From: Dyella sp. M7H15-1
GTDB lineage: Bacteria; Pseudomonadota; Gammaproteobacteria; Xanthomonadales; Rhodanobacteraceae
NCBI RefSeq assembly: GCF_004114615.1
Contig: NZ_CP035300.1
Coordinates: 1,922,001 to 1,986,000, forward strand
Length of the DNA stretch: 64,000 bases
Direction: 5' to 3'
Shown: positions 38,105 to 47,755 of the stretch, one piece after another
Position numbering within the stretch: position 1 is the first letter of the stretch
Layout of the letters: each line of letters begins with the position of its first letter
Position numbers and translations under genes: made by a program
The notes under the pieces: generated by a model
Told to the model about the DNA's origin: nothing
Database searches by the model: none
Seen by the model: only the letters and a program-made list of their open reading frames with translations

Positions 38105-39229
38105 TTAGGCCGCTACTTCCTCATAAAGCGCCAGGGCGGCGCGCTGCATGTCGATCAGGCGATAGCGTTGCAGCGGAGGAATAGGCGGTGCCACGCGCAG
38201 CAATTCAGCCGCACGCTCTACCAGACGCTCACGATCACCCGGCGGCACACGGCCGGCAGGATAGAGTTCGGCCAACAACTCGCCAACACCACCATGAGCG
38301 TAACCAAGCACCGGGCGGCATAACGACAAAGCTTCCACGACGGTGCGGCCAAAAGCTTCCGGCTTGTTCGACAACTGCAAGATTAGCGAGGACATGGGGT
38401 AGATATCGCGCACGTCCTCACGCGGTGCGGTCAGCACAACCTGTCCAGCGATGCCGCGGGCATGGATCAGGCCCTGCAATTCGCGCACATAGTCCGCGCG
38501 ACCGGCCTCGATCACACCTAGCAGCAGTAGGCGCGTTTCGATGCCGCGCTGCTTGAGTTCGGCGACCAGCTCGATCGCGTCGTGATGGCCTTTCAGGCGC
38601 GTGCCGCGAGCAGGCAAGGTGAGCAGCGGCGCACCAGCCAGACTGGGAAATTCGGTGAAGAAAGCCTTTTGCCAGGCTTCGTCCGGGCGGTGACCATAGG
38701 GGAAGACTTCCGGATCGATGCCACGCGGAATGATGCGGATACGCGCGATATCCAACGTCTGGTAATGGCTGATCAGGTAATCGCGGACCGTCTGCGAGAC
38801 CACCACGATGCGCTCGCCGCGCAGCATGATGGCGCTATAGCTTCCGGGCGAGTTGAGTCCATGCACAGTGGTAATGAAATGGGGCCGGGGCGACAGGCCC
38901 CTGATTGCCCACCAGCCCATCCAGGCCGGCAATCGCGAACGGACGTGGACAACATCCGGCTTCAATTCGCGCAGCAGATGCCGCAACCGTCCAAGCTTGA
39001 CCAGCGTGGACAGCGACTTGCGCCCTATATCCAAGGTGATGTGCTCGCTGCCTTCCGCTTCGAGCTGGGCCGTCATGCGACCACCGGCGGAGATCACAAC
39101 GGAACGATGGCCGGCCTGCACCAGCGCCTGTCCCACCTCCAGCACTGAACGCTCCGCCCCACCTGCGCGCAGCGCAGGGATGAGCTGCACAACAGTCAGC
39201 ACCCTGACCGGCGTGGCGGCAACGGACAT
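38105..39229 (-). CDS. Glycosyltransferase family 4 protein
   Basis: A 374-residue GT-B enzyme. The N-terminus has the donor-loop LIPALRAGGAERSVLEVG, and HVRSRLPAWMGWWA and TVHGLNSPGSYSAIM lie in the first domain. The GT1 domain starts at LLTLPARGTRLKGHHDAIEL and contains NKPEAFGRTVVEALSLCRPV with the E-x7-E donor motif. It belongs to the LPS core/surface glycan group by context. ATG 39229 (MSVAATPV) is chosen because GAGGGAA stands six bases before it; the frame extends 36 bp further without a site. First gene of a two-gene operon with the O-antigen ligase-like protein. Confidence 0.92.
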   Translation of the reverse strand: MSVAATPVRVLTVVQLIPALRAGGAERSVLEVGQALVQAGHRSVVISAGGRMTAQLEAEGSEHITLDIGRKSLSTLVKLGRLRHLLRELKPDVVHVRSRLPAWMGWWAIRGLSPRPHFITTVHGLNSPGSYSAIMLRGERIVVVSQTVRDYLISHYQTLDIARIRIIPRGIDPEVFPYGHRPDEAWQKAFFTEFPSLAGAPLLTLPARGTRLKGHHDAIELVAELKQRGIETRLLLLGVIEAGRADYVRELQGLIHARGIAGQVVLTAPREDVRDIYPMSSLILQLSNKPEAFGRTVVEALSLCRPVLGYAHGGVGELLAELYPAGRVPPGDRERLVERAAELLRVAPPIPPLQRYRLIDMQRAALALYEEVAA

Positions 39230-39316
39230 GGTTCCCTCATTCGCGACTCTCATCCAACAGAACAAGCACCAATCGTGCCGTGTAGCGCCTTATGCACCAG
39301 GATGTCCGCCCGCGCT

Positions 39317-39523
39317 TCAGTCGCGCAGAACATAACGTGCACCGCAGTAAGGACATACAGACTCGCCGCCATCCTCAGCGACAGGCAGATAGACCTTCGG
39401 ATGGGAATTCCACAACGCCATGCCAGGCATCGGACATGACAACGGTAGGTCCGAACGCGTCACTTCGTAACGATTTTCGGCATTCGCCAGTATGGGCTTA
39501 GCGTTGGTGAGGAAACCCGACAT
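39317..39523 (-). CDS. Zinc-finger domain protein (CHCC type)
   Basis: A 68-residue protein. The order CPMPGMALWNSHPKVYLPV and then VCPYCGARYVL is the zf-CHCC pattern (Cys, His, Cys, Cys) also found in the NDUFS6 subunit of complex I. Short proteins of this kind are common in proteobacteria beside LPS or aminotransferase genes; the function is not known. ATG 39523 (MSGFLTNAK) has CGGAGCG upstream. Confidence 0.85.
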   Translation of the reverse strand: MSGFLTNAKPILANAENRYEVTRSDLPLSCPMPGMALWNSHPKVYLPVAEDGGESVCPYCGARYVLRD

Positions 39524-39836
39524 GGGCACGCTCCGGATGAAACTTGGGACTAACAATGGTAGCAGGGCCTTGACGGCATTTGCCCCTCTGCCATCACAGG
39601 GTGCACCCCGATCTTGTTACGCTACCATACCGGCGAAGGCCCACTGCTGCCCAGGGAAGATCACACTAATCGATAGCTTGCAAAACATCGGATGGATGAA
39701 CCCCTCTCCCGGGAGAGGGTGCTTGCAGGCCTGAGGGTCCGTGCGAAGCGAGAAATTCAGTTCTCGCACAAGTCTTTGTTTTCGCGCGCTGGTCGCACCC
39801 TCACCCCTCTCCTGAAGGGAGAGGGAGAAAGGACGC
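39524..39836. repeat. Gap with CCCTCTCCC-type repeat
   Basis: 313 bp without a gene. CCCTCTCCCGGGAGAGGG at 39702-39719 is a perfect palindrome. An inverse partner, GCACCCTCACCCCTCTCC with CTGAAGGGAGAGGG, lies at 39795-39824, so 39701-39830 forms a repeat unit of the same class as that between mpl and adk. It stands just before the yceI stop on the opposite strand. Nothing else is seen. Confidence 0.6.
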
Positions 39837-40430
39837 TTACTGCGCAGCGTCAGCCTCTGGCGCCTGGCCTTCGGTAGTAATGGTGAGCTGAATCTCGTCG
39901 CTCACCTTCGGCACATAGGCGCCCAGACCGAAATCGGAACGCCTCAAGGAGCCGGTGGCATTGAAGCCGATCGCCTGCTGACCGGTCATGGGATGTGTGC
40001 CTACGTTGTTGAGCGTGGCATTGAGCACGACCGACTTGGTCACGCCGCGAACAGTCAAGTCACCCGTCACCTTGTAGTGCTTTCCGTCCACCGGCTGCAC
40101 GCTGGTGCTCTTGAAGGTGATGGTCGGGTACTTGTCAGCATCGAAGAAATCCCGCTGCTTCAGATGCTTGTCCAGCGCCGGCACGTGCGTATCGAGGTTG
40201 CTCAGCGGTAGGGTCACTTCCACCGTGGATTTGGACGGATTCTGCTGGTCGAACACCAGCGCGCCGTCGCCAAGGCCGATATCCGCAACGGGGTTGGAGA
40301 ACCCGAGATGGCTCCAACTGAACAGCACCATAGTGTGACCGGGATCGAGCTTGTACGTTACCGGCGCGGCCTGGGTCGACATCGCTGCGCCGAGCAGTCC
40401 GGCCAGCATCACATAGCGAAAATTACGCAT
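39837..40430 (-). CDS. YceI family periplasmic protein
   Basis: A 197-residue protein with a signal peptide (MRNFRYVMLAGLLGAAMSTQ, then AA). The mature domain is a YceI lipocalin-like barrel: YKLDPGHTMVLFSWSHLGFS at the start, LDKHLKQRDFFDADKYPTIT in the middle and ATGSLRRSDFGLGAYVP near the end. Members bind isoprenoid or other lipids in the periplasm; a precise role is not known. ATG 40430 has GGAGATTC upstream and begins the signal peptide. Confidence 0.92.
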   Translation of the reverse strand: MRNFRYVMLAGLLGAAMSTQAAPVTYKLDPGHTMVLFSWSHLGFSNPVADIGLGDGALVFDQQNPSKSTVEVTLPLSNLDTHVPALDKHLKQRDFFDADKYPTITFKSTSVQPVDGKHYKVTGDLTVRGVTKSVVLNATLNNVGTHPMTGQQAIGFNATGSLRRSDFGLGAYVPKVSDEIQLTITTEGQAPEADAAQ

Positions 40431-40559
40431 TGAAGAATCTCCTGCCTCAATCAATAGGGGGTCAAGATGGTGTCCGCAGTGATTTCGATCATCGCGGACG
40501 AATAGCCCGGGTGGCGCCCTGCGAAGCTTCCATTTCAGGAAGCTCTGCAAGAATCAGCA

Positions 40560-41153
40560 TTATTCCACCTGGCAAGCTTCGTCAAACGACAGCCGCGGGC
40601 TACGCGGGAACAGATCGCGACTGGCGTCGCCGTAGCCGATATTAATCAGGAAGTTCGACTTGATCTTGGTACCGGCAAAGAAGGCGTCGTCCACGCCGGC
40701 ATTGTCGAAGCCTGACATCGGGCCGCAATCCAGACCCAGCGCACGGGCTGCCATGAGCACATAAGCACCCTGCAGGGTCGCATTGCGGAATGCGGTACGT
40801 TCGATCAGCTCCTGGTTGCCAACGAACCAGCTACGTGCATCGGCGTGCGGGAAAAGTTGTGGCAGCTTTTCGTAGAACTCGTGGTCATTGGCGATGATCG
40901 CCGTGACGGGTGCGGCCAGTGTCTTGGCTCGATTACCCTCGGAAAGCCACGGCTTGAGCTTCTCCTTGGCCGCCGCCGACTTCACGAACACCACCCGCAT
41001 CGGCGAGCAGTTGGCACTGGTCGGGCCGAACTTCGCCAGTTCGTAGAGCGCGTGCAACTGCTCATCGCTCACCGGCTTGGGCAGGAAGGCGTTGTAGGTA
41101 CGTGCGTTGCGGAACAACTGGTCCAGTGCCACCTCGGCAAGCTTATCGCTCAT
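40560..41153 (-). CDS. Nitroreductase family protein (RutE/malonic semialdehyde reductase-like)
   Basis: A 197-residue FMN-dependent oxidoreductase. The pattern [20 protein letters not shown], then [19 protein letters not shown], and [20 protein letters not shown] is that of the RutE/HadB subgroup, which can reduce malonic semialdehyde to 3-hydroxypropionate. No other pyrimidine-breakdown (rut) genes are present, so a general reductase role is as likely. ATG 41153 ([10 protein letters not shown]) has AGAGGA upstream; the longer frame up to 41357 overlaps the divergent gene and is not used. Confidence 0.9.
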   Translation of the reverse strand: MSDKLAEVALDQLFRNARTYNAFLPKPVSDEQLHALYELAKFGPTSANCSPMRVVFVKSAAAKEKLKPWLSEGNRAKTLAAPVTAIIANDHEFYEKLPQLFPHADARSWFVGNQELIERTAFRNATLQGAYVLMAARALGLDCGPMSGFDNAGVDDAFFAGTKIKSNFLINIGYGDASRDLFPRSPRLSFDEACQVE

Positions 41154-41309
41154 CGGTATCCTCTGTGTGAAGCGCGCCGGTGGCGCGTGAAGTACAAAGT
41201 GTAAGCGGAAGCGGGATGACCCAGCGGTAAACCAGGCGGAACGAACTGTGCACAATCCGACGACAATCGTCTTAACCGGGATGGTCCTTATCATGAAAGC
41301 GAGCCGCGC

Positions 41310-42281
41310 GTGAACGAGACAGCACCGGCAGGCGAATGCTGGGCCATCACCGACCACGCTGCCGGCAATCAGCGCCAGGCGCTGGCTTTAGCCGAGCGGC
41401 TAGGCATGCCAGTGCGCCATCTGGTGCTATCGCCCCGCGCACCCTGGTCCTGGTTTTCGCCCCACTTCGTGCTCGGCGGCCGACTGGCCCTGCCCCGCGC
41501 ACAACGTGACATCTTCGCACCGCCGTGGCCTGACGTGGCGATCGGTTGCGGCCGCAGTGCCGCCCTACTCACGCGGATGCTGCGCAAACTGGCGAGCGGC
41601 CATTGCCATGCTGTACAGATTCTCGATCCACGCATCACCCCCACGCATTGGGATACGGTCATAACACCCCGCCACGACCCGCTTAGCGGCACCAACGTGC
41701 TGCAACCGCTGGGATCACTGAACCCCATCGACGATGCCTGGCTGGAAGATGGCCGCGAAGCCTGGCCAACGCTTGGCAAACTGCCCTCCCCCCGCGTTGG
41801 TGTGTTGATCGGCGGACCGCGCAGCGGCATCCGTATCGACGCTGACTACGCACGGCATTTGGTGGCTCGATTGTTGGCGCGTCAGCACGCAGAGGGCGGC
41901 AGCCTGCTGATACTTGCCTCTCGCCGCACCCCGGATGCCGTCATGGAAGTGCTACGTGCAGCAGTACGCGATGTTCCCGGACTGTTCTGGTCGGGGGCGG
42001 ACGACAGCAGCAATCCTTATCCCGGCGTGTTGGGTTGGGCTGATCGGCTAGTGGTGACACCCGATTCCGTGAATATGCTCAGCGAAGCCTGCTCGGTTGG
42101 CTGTACAGTGCAAACGCTGGTGTCCTTACCGCTACCGGGCAAGCTTGCACGTTTTCATCAAAGCCTTCGCGAGACCGGGTTGCTGCATGATCTGGACAGC
42201 CATTCGCCAGTGCGTCAGACGCCGTTTCGTGAAACCGAAGCCATTGCGGCAGAAGTGCGCAGACGGATGCTTGCCGTTTGA
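41310..42281 (+). CDS. ELM1 family (DUF1022) GT-B-like protein
   Basis: A 323-residue protein of the ELM1/mitochondrial-fission family: [20 protein letters not shown] at the N-terminus, [20 protein letters not shown] in the middle and [20 protein letters not shown] near the C-terminus. The fold resembles GT-B glycosyltransferases. Bacterial members are often found beside LPS genes, and an envelope role is probable. The start is GTG 41310; the upstream ATG is out of frame. It is divergent from the nitroreductase gene with 156 bp between starts. Confidence 0.85.
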   Translation: MNETAPAGECWAITDHAAGNQRQALALAERLGMPVRHLVLSPRAPWSWFSPHFVLGGRLALPRAQRDIFAPPWPDVAIGCGRSAALLTRMLRKLASGHCHAVQILDPRITPTHWDTVITPRHDPLSGTNVLQPLGSLNPIDDAWLEDGREAWPTLGKLPSPRVGVLIGGPRSGIRIDADYARHLVARLLARQHAEGGSLLILASRRTPDAVMEVLRAAVRDVPGLFWSGADDSSNPYPGVLGWADRLVVTPDSVNMLSEACSVGCTVQTLVSLPLPGKLARFHQSLRETGLLHDLDSHSPVRQTPFRETEAIAAEVRRRMLAV

Positions 42282-42353
42282 GCAACGCCCTGATTTATTG
42301 AGAGCCTAGGAGCAACACCACCCTACCTTCCATGCTCCGAACTTAAGGCACCA

Positions 42354-45206
42354 CTAAAAATCAAACCCAAGCGTTCGCGTCACCGTATTCACATCGCTGC
42401 ATAGCGTATCCAACGCCTCATCACGTGACGCGATACGCGAACGCAAATCCAGCGTGCATAGCAATGCACGTCGCAGGAACTCCGCATGAGCACGGCTGAA
42501 GCAGTTGGCCTGCGTTGCATCCAGCAAACCGGCTCCTCGGCAAGCCTCGATCAAGCCAACATTGGCAGTAATGGACAACAGGCCCGGCGCGTGATCGGCG
42601 TGGGCCAGCACCATGCCCTGCAGAGCGAACTCTATATCCAGCAAGCCACCATGGCCTTGCTTCAAGTCAAATTGCAGCGCATCCGATCGGTCCCGCTCGG
42701 TACGCCAGCGTTGCCGCATGCTGCTGACCTCGGCGAGCACCGCGTTACGATCACGCGGCACGACAAGCGTGCGGCGGCGGACTTCGGCGAGTTCGGCATT
42801 CAGCACCGGATCACCCGCCACCGGCCTTGCACGCAATAACGCCTGATGCTCCCAAGTCCAGGCCCGGCTTTCCTGATAAGCCACGAACGATTCCAGGCTC
42901 CCCACCAGCAAGCCTTTCGAACCATCCGGCCGCAGGCGCGTATCCACTTCATACAAGCGCCCTGCGCGCGTCAACACAGTCAGCCAGTTCATCACTCGCT
43001 GGGTCAGGCGCTGGTACCAGCGCGAACCATCGAGCGGGCGCGGACCGTCGCTCATGGCCTGCGCACGCTGGCCATCGAAGACAAACACCAGATCCAGGTC
43101 GGAGGCAAAACCCAGCTCTTCGCCACCCAGGCTGCCGTAGCCCAATACCGAAAACCCTGAGCCCTGACCGGGAAGCCGGCCATGCTGAGCAATGATTTCG
43201 CGCTCGGCCAGCGCGGTCACCGCATTGACCACCGATTCGGCCAGTGCACCCAGGCGGCGCGCCGTGGCCACTGCATCCGCACGACCGTCGTTGAAAGCCA
43301 ACCCTAGTCGAAACGCAATGCTCGATTTGAATTCATTGATGCGTTCCAGCTCCGCCTCGGCTTCGCGCTCATCCAGTGTCGTTAGCACATGCGCGATCTC
43401 GGCACTGATATCAGCACGCTTGAGTGGCAACTGGTCGATACGCGGATCCAATACGTCATCCAAAAGCAAGGGCTGGGCGATCACCCGCTCCGCGAGAAAG
43501 GCGCTGTCGGCAAAAAGCTGCGCCAGACGTTTGCGTGCCGCGGGTTGCTCCTCCAGCAGTGACAAATAAGAAGGACGGCGCGCTACGGTCTGCACAAGCC
43601 GACACAAACGCAACAGACAAGGCACCGGAGCGGCTGTATCGCGTGCGACGGCGAGCAACTTCGGCATCAGATGATCGAGCCATTCGCGCGCGCGCGCCGA
43701 CATGGCACGTAATGAAGCGCCCTGCTGCAACTTGAGCAAAGCCTCGACGGCATCCCCGCCAGGCACGAAACCGGATGCCTCCAGCACGCGTGCATCCAGC
43801 GATTCGTCGCAAGCGCGCTGCCACAACACGGCATCCGCCGCTGGCACGTTAGCCTTCGCACCACCCTCGGGCATCAGCATGGCAGCAAACTCCGTAGCGA
43901 CAATCTCGCGATGCCTGGCCAATGCTTCCACCAACGGCTCCCACGCAGGGTAATCCAATCCCAAGGCAAGACGTTCGCGACTAAGGTCATCCTCGGGCAG
44001 GTCATGTATTTGCGCATCGCGCATCATCTGCACGCGATTTTCCATACGACGCAAGAACACGTACGCCTCACGCAGCGCACGCGCACGCACGGCGGGGATA
44101 TGCCCACGTGCCTCGCAAGCGGTGAGTGCCGGCAGCAAGCCACGCACGCGCAGACTTGGTTCGCGACCGCCGCGGATAAGCTGCACCAATTGCACGATGA
44201 ACTCGATCTCGCGAATGCCGCCCGGTCCAAGTTTGAGATTGTCAGCTAGGTCCTTGCGTGCGACTTCGGCATCGATCAACGCTTTCATTTCGCGCAGTCC
44301 GGCGAAAGCGGTGTAATCGAGATATTTGCGGTAGACAAAGGGCCGCAGCATTTCCTGTAGTTGTTTGCCGGCGCCACGATCACCCGCCACGGTACGCGCC
44401 TTGATCCAGGCGTAGCGCTCCCAGTCGCGACCTTCGCGCTGGTAGTACTGTTCCATGGCGCTGAAGGGCAAAGCCAGGCGACCAGCATTACCAAAAGGTC
44501 GCAAGCGCAAGTCTACGCGTGCGCAAATGCCATCGGTCGTCGGCTCATGCAGCAAGCGCACGAGCTGGCGCGCCAGGCGCACGAAATACTCGCTGTTGTC
44601 CAACGAGCGCGTCCCGTCACTCTCGCCACCATGCGGATACGCCAACACCAGATCAATGTCTGAAGAGAAATTCAGCTCATTACCGCCCAACTTGCCAAAG
44701 CCGATCACGATCAATCGCTGCAAGCTCCCATCCTCACCACGCGCACGACCATAGCGCGAGGCGAGCGTGCGCTCGGACCATTCCAGCGCACTGCCAAGCA
44801 AAGCTTCATAGAGCACACTGGTGGCGGAAAGGATTTCCGGCAACTCGTCCAACTGATTGACGTCGCGAAACACCAGCCGCAATGCCTCGGCGTGCCGGAA
44901 GCGGCGCAACACCGCCATGCTAGCTGCTTCGTCCGCGCCAAGTTTCAAAGCAGCGATGCGCGACGCCGCATCGCTGCCCAAGCGCAAGCGCTCCAGACCT
45001 TGCGGAGCCAACAATTGCGGCTGGCTCCGCAAGGTCTCGAAGGCAAAGTCACTGGCCAGCAAGGTACGGCGGATGCGCTCCGCCACACCAGCATCGTCAT
45101 GCAACGGCACACCAGCGGCACGGCAACAGGCGGCCAGTTGCGCGTAACGATCATCGATCAGGGCGCGCAAGTCGAGGGATTCGGTGAGAACAGTAGTCAC
45201 GGCCAT
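42354..45206 (-). CDS. glnE: Bifunctional glutamine synthetase adenylyltransferase/deadenylylase
   Basis: A 950-residue enzyme that switches glutamine synthetase off and on by AMP transfer and removal, under PII control. Both nucleotidyltransferase domains are visible: the N-terminal deadenylylase with GKLGGNELNFSSDIDLVLAY and the C-terminal adenylyltransferase with YGSLGGEELGFASDLDLVFV. Each is followed by a helical GlnD-UR-like domain. The length is normal. ATG 45206 (MAVTTVLTESLD) is preferred; the frame opens with GTG 45230. An AT-rich TCATAAT just upstream could be the -10 box. Confidence 0.95.
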   Translation of the reverse strand: MAVTTVLTESLDLRALIDDRYAQLAACCRAAGVPLHDDAGVAERIRRTLLASDFAFETLRSQPQLLAPQGLERLRLGSDAASRIAALKLGADEAASMAVLRRFRHAEALRLVFRDVNQLDELPEILSATSVLYEALLGSALEWSERTLASRYGRARGEDGSLQRLIVIGFGKLGGNELNFSSDIDLVLAYPHGGESDGTRSLDNSEYFVRLARQLVRLLHEPTTDGICARVDLRLRPFGNAGRLALPFSAMEQYYQREGRDWERYAWIKARTVAGDRGAGKQLQEMLRPFVYRKYLDYTAFAGLREMKALIDAEVARKDLADNLKLGPGGIREIEFIVQLVQLIRGGREPSLRVRGLLPALTACEARGHIPAVRARALREAYVFLRRMENRVQMMRDAQIHDLPEDDLSRERLALGLDYPAWEPLVEALARHREIVATEFAAMLMPEGGAKANVPAADAVLWQRACDESLDARVLEASGFVPGGDAVEALLKLQQGASLRAMSARAREWLDHLMPKLLAVARDTAAPVPCLLRLCRLVQTVARRPSYLSLLEEQPAARKRLAQLFADSAFLAERVIAQPLLLDDVLDPRIDQLPLKRADISAEIAHVLTTLDEREAEAELERINEFKSSIAFRLGLAFNDGRADAVATARRLGALAESVVNAVTALAEREIIAQHGRLPGQGSGFSVLGYGSLGGEELGFASDLDLVFVFDGQRAQAMSDGPRPLDGSRWYQRLTQRVMNWLTVLTRAGRLYEVDTRLRPDGSKGLLVGSLESFVAYQESRAWTWEHQALLRARPVAGDPVLNAELAEVRRRTLVVPRDRNAVLAEVSSMRQRWRTERDRSDALQFDLKQGHGGLLDIEFALQGMVLAHADHAPGLLSITANVGLIEACRGAGLLDATQANCFSRAHAEFLRRALLCTLDLRSRIASRDEALDTLCSDVNTVTRTLGFDF

Positions 45207-45470
45207 GCGCTCATTATGACCGGATCGCACGGCGCCACCGAATAGATCGACGTCCGTCTGTAGGTTATGGTGAAAACCCCAACATCGTCACTCTGATCGA
45301 CATGGCCATGCTTGGGTTTTCACCTACATCAGCGCATCCCCACGCTGCGATCCTGCCCCATGATGGCATCAACACCGACGCTGCACTGGCACGGCGTCAC
45401 GCCATTCGCTTACAGTTCTCCCGCCTTGATTGATGCAATTTATCGACATGGCAGTCCAGCGAGCGTGAGC

Positions 45471-45779
45471 ATGTCTAAACAGCACAAACCCGAACAAGAG
45501 CAAGCAACCACCCATCCGCTCAAGCAAGGCGAAGCCGGCGACGAGGTCATGCAACTACAGCAGCAGCTCGGCCGGATCGGCTATCACGACATCGATCGCA
45601 AGCTGCATGCCGATGGTGTTTTTGGTAAGCGTACGCGCAACGCGGTCGAGGCATTCCAATACGATTACGGCTTGGTCGTCGACGGTGTAGCGGGCAACAA
45701 AACGCAAACCGCTTTGAAGCATGCAGAGCGTCGGCAACAACATCTGTCTGTGCGAGCTTTCAACAATGATGCCGATTGA
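45471..45779 (+). CDS. Small peptidoglycan-binding domain protein
   Basis: A protein of about 102 residues. The first 30 are charged and Gln-rich; the rest is one PG_binding_1 domain (HPLKQGEAGDEVMQLQQQLG, then DGVFGKRTRNAVEAFQYDYG and DGVAGNKTQTAL). No signal peptide is seen with this start. ATG 45471 has GAGCG upstream, but the frame is open to 45312, so a longer form cannot be excluded. Similar domains occur in type IV secretion effectors of Xanthomonadales, but the XVIPCD secretion tail is not visible here. Confidence 0.7.
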   Translation: MSKQHKPEQEQATTHPLKQGEAGDEVMQLQQQLGRIGYHDIDRKLHADGVFGKRTRNAVEAFQYDYGLVVDGVAGNKTQTALKHAERRQQHLSVRAFNNDAD

Positions 45780-45799
45780 CTCATCCGCAGCGGATCGGG

Positions 45800-45945
45800 G
45801 TTAGTGCCATTGGGCTAATAGATGACCCTCTGATTGATTCTTAAACACCCGTCACTACGGAGTGTGTCACGTGGCTTGCAACACGCTTTGCGAACCTTCT
45901 AGACGTCATGCCGGGTGCGCAGGAATCAATCATAAGGTCCCTAGC
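45800..45945. repeat. Decayed relatives of two repeat elements
   Basis: At 45801-45816 TTAGTGCCATTGGGCTAA matches the end of the element at 46573-46738. From 45821 to 45945 there is a relative of the 289-bp element beside hppA: the right half shares CCTTCTxGACGTCATGCCGGG with it, the tips read GACCCTCTGATTGATTC and, inverted, GACCTTATGATTGATTCC, and the end is again CTAG. The right tip overlaps the 3' end of the EF-hand gene, whose last codons (LLGTL-stop) come from the repeat. Confidence 0.6.
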
Positions 45946-46484
45946 AACCAACTACCGGCGGACTGCGGGGCCTCGTCGAAGTAGTAATCGTGAATTGCCT
46001 TCAGGATATCGCGCCGCTCGATAAACCCGTCATTATCGCCATCCAGTCGACGCGCAATCTCCTGTGCGTCATCGGTGGACACATTCATCAACGAAGTAAT
46101 CCAGCGTACATGCTCGGCGCGACTGAGCCGCCCATCGCGATCGCTGTCGGCAATATCCATGATGGCATCGAGAAAAGGCTCATACCCCTGCTCGAAGTTG
46201 GCTGGAGTCTCCAGCAAGCCAGACGCGAACGCTGCCTTGTACTCGCTTTCCGTTAGCTTCCCGTCACCATTGCTATCGGCGGCAACAAGCTGGTGATCCC
46301 ATACGCCCAGACACAATTCGTTGAGCCTCTTCCGGGCCGCATCGCCTGACTTCAGCCCGAACTCGTCACTCATACGCTTCGCAGCTTCCTCAAAGTCGGA
46401 GCGTTCGACATAGCCGTCCTTGTTCAGATCATAGGTGCGGAAGCGGCGAGCAAGTTTTCGGTTCAGGAAGTCGCTGATTTTCAC
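45930..46484 (-). CDS. EF-hand calcium-binding protein
   Basis: A 184-residue cytoplasmic protein with four EF-hand loops: DLNKDGYVERSDF, DSNGDGKLTESEY, DSDRDGRLSRAEH and DGDNDGFIERRDI. The spacing and total length resemble calerythrin or sarcoplasmic calcium-binding proteins. It is likely a calcium buffer or sensor. GTG 46484 has GGAG at good spacing (GGAGCATTCC); a GTG eight codons further upstream is less likely. The 3' end overlaps a decayed structured repeat, which supplies the last codons and stop. Confidence 0.85.
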   Translation of the reverse strand: MKISDFLNRKLARRFRTYDLNKDGYVERSDFEEAAKRMSDEFGLKSGDAARKRLNELCLGVWDHQLVAADSNGDGKLTESEYKAAFASGLLETPANFEQGYEPFLDAIMDIADSDRDGRLSRAEHVRWITSLMNVSTDDAQEIARRLDGDNDGFIERRDILKAIHDYYFDEAPQSAGSWLLGTL

Positions 46485-46572
46485 GGAATGCTCCACTCTG
46501 GCACGCACCTTATGCGCTATGGCGCGTTGTTTGCGAATGGTGACGATCCTAACGTGAATATTCAGTGTTGCC

Positions 46573-46738
46573 TTAACCGCAATGGCACTAACTTAAGCAT
46601 CGTCGCCCCGACAAAGGCCGGGGCCCATGACTTTGCGAGGCCAAAAGTCGCTGAGTCCCGGCCTTCGCCAGGATGACGGCCATAAATTTTCGCAGTATTC
46701 GAGCGATGTGCGGCTTAAGTTAGTGCCATTGGCCTTAA
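46573..46738. repeat. MITE-like element, 166 bp, with 26-bp terminal inverted repeats
   Basis: AATGGCACTAACTTAAGC (46581-46598) pairs with GCTTAAGTTAGTGCCATT (46713-46730) exactly; with flanking bases the inverted repeats span 46573-46598 and 46713-46738 with three differences. The interior has a second inverted stretch (GGCCGGGG near 46616, CCGGCCTT near 46658) and no coding frame. Its right tip supplies the stop codon of the vapC remnant. Another end of this family is at 45801. Confidence 0.7.
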
Positions 46739-46965
46739 TCGTTCACCCCGTTTTCAATCTTTACACCTGAGTAGTTGGCGAAGTCGCGCTCGTTATGGGT
46801 GACAAGTACTACGTCGAGCGCGACCGCATGCGCTGCGATCAACTTGTCCAGATAGTCCTTTTTCGCTCACAGGTTGCTTCGCGTATGGGGCCGTAGGTTA
46901 CTGCCGCTGCCGCACCGAACGGCATTACTGGAATGTCCTCGATAAGTGCTGCCAGATTGAAACAG
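46735..46965 (-). pseudogene. VapC-like PIN-domain toxin remnant
   Basis: The minus strand gives NLAALIEDIPVMPFGAAAAV, then TYGPIREATCERK. After a frame change near 46866 it continues KKDYLDKLIAAHAVALDVVL and THNERDFANYSGVKIEN. This is the C-terminal half of a PIN-domain ribonuclease (D-x-LIAAHA, VLVTxNxxDF). The first half with the catalytic Asp is missing, and no antitoxin gene is seen. The stop codon TAA is in the tip of the adjacent MITE-like element. Confidence 0.75.
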
Positions 46966-46975
46966 ACAATGGAAC

Positions 46976-47482
46976 TTACTTGCTGGCTGCAGGCTTCTGG
47001 GCCTCGGCATTTGGTTTGGTCTGCTCGGCGGGACGAACGACGTAGCCGATCGGCTGCCAGTTGGAACCGCTCTTGGCCATCGATACGGTTTCGACTGTGG
47101 CTGCATTGGCGAACTTAGTGGCATAGACCACGTTGAGGTATTCGCCCGCCGGCATGCCCTGTGGGTTGTCCACCTTGGTCACGGCATACCAGGAACGGCT
47201 CTGCTGAGCGCCAGCTTGCTTGCGCACCTCGCCGATGTACTTGGTCCAATTGGCCTGATTGACATTACTCTGCATCGCGGGGGCGCTAGCCTTCCACATG
47301 GCGTCCGCTTGATTGGCATCTGCCTGTGCAGCCCACTTGCCCGCTGTGGCAATGGCTTTTTCAAGTCCCGAGGGGGCCTGTTGGGCGAACGCTGAACCCG
47401 CACCAAGCAGCGCAACCGACAAAATACATCCACGGATCAGGCGCCCGGACAGCGAGGGCTGGTTGATGGTGCTGAGCGTCAT
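46976..47482 (-). CDS. Exported DUF4019 domain protein
   Basis: A 168-residue protein. The first 34 residues hold a signal peptide with a polar lead (TINQPSLSGRLIRG, then CILSVALLGAGSAFA). The mature part matches DUF4019: KAIATAGKWAAQADANQADA, then WTKYIGEVRKQAGAQQSRSW and PAGEYLNVVYATKF. The C-terminus is a Lys/Ala/Pro tail. Function unknown; members are periplasmic and often stress-linked. CAGGAGA precedes the ATG at 47482. Confidence 0.85.
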   Translation of the reverse strand: MTLSTINQPSLSGRLIRGCILSVALLGAGSAFAQQAPSGLEKAIATAGKWAAQADANQADAMWKASAPAMQSNVNQANWTKYIGEVRKQAGAQQSRSWYAVTKVDNPQGMPAGEYLNVVYATKFANAATVETVSMAKSGSNWQPIGYVVRPAEQTKPNAEAQKPAASK

Positions 47483-47755
47483 ATGAAATCTCCTGTCAAA
47501 AGAGTGAAGCCATTCATCTTGAATAGCCTGCTATGCGAATGAAATTGCGCGCTGGTGTGCGCGCAATTCATCATGTCACAGCATCCCTTTCCTAACCCTC
47601 AGATTTGGCCGAAAACCCGGTCCGAATACAGCTTCGTTCGTTAGTTACATGCAAACTGTCCTGAATCCGCCCTGACATCAGGGTGCAGTCCGACAACCGA
47701 TTCATGTCAACCACGTTACAGTCCACATCCCTGGCATGACAGGTCGCTGGACTGC

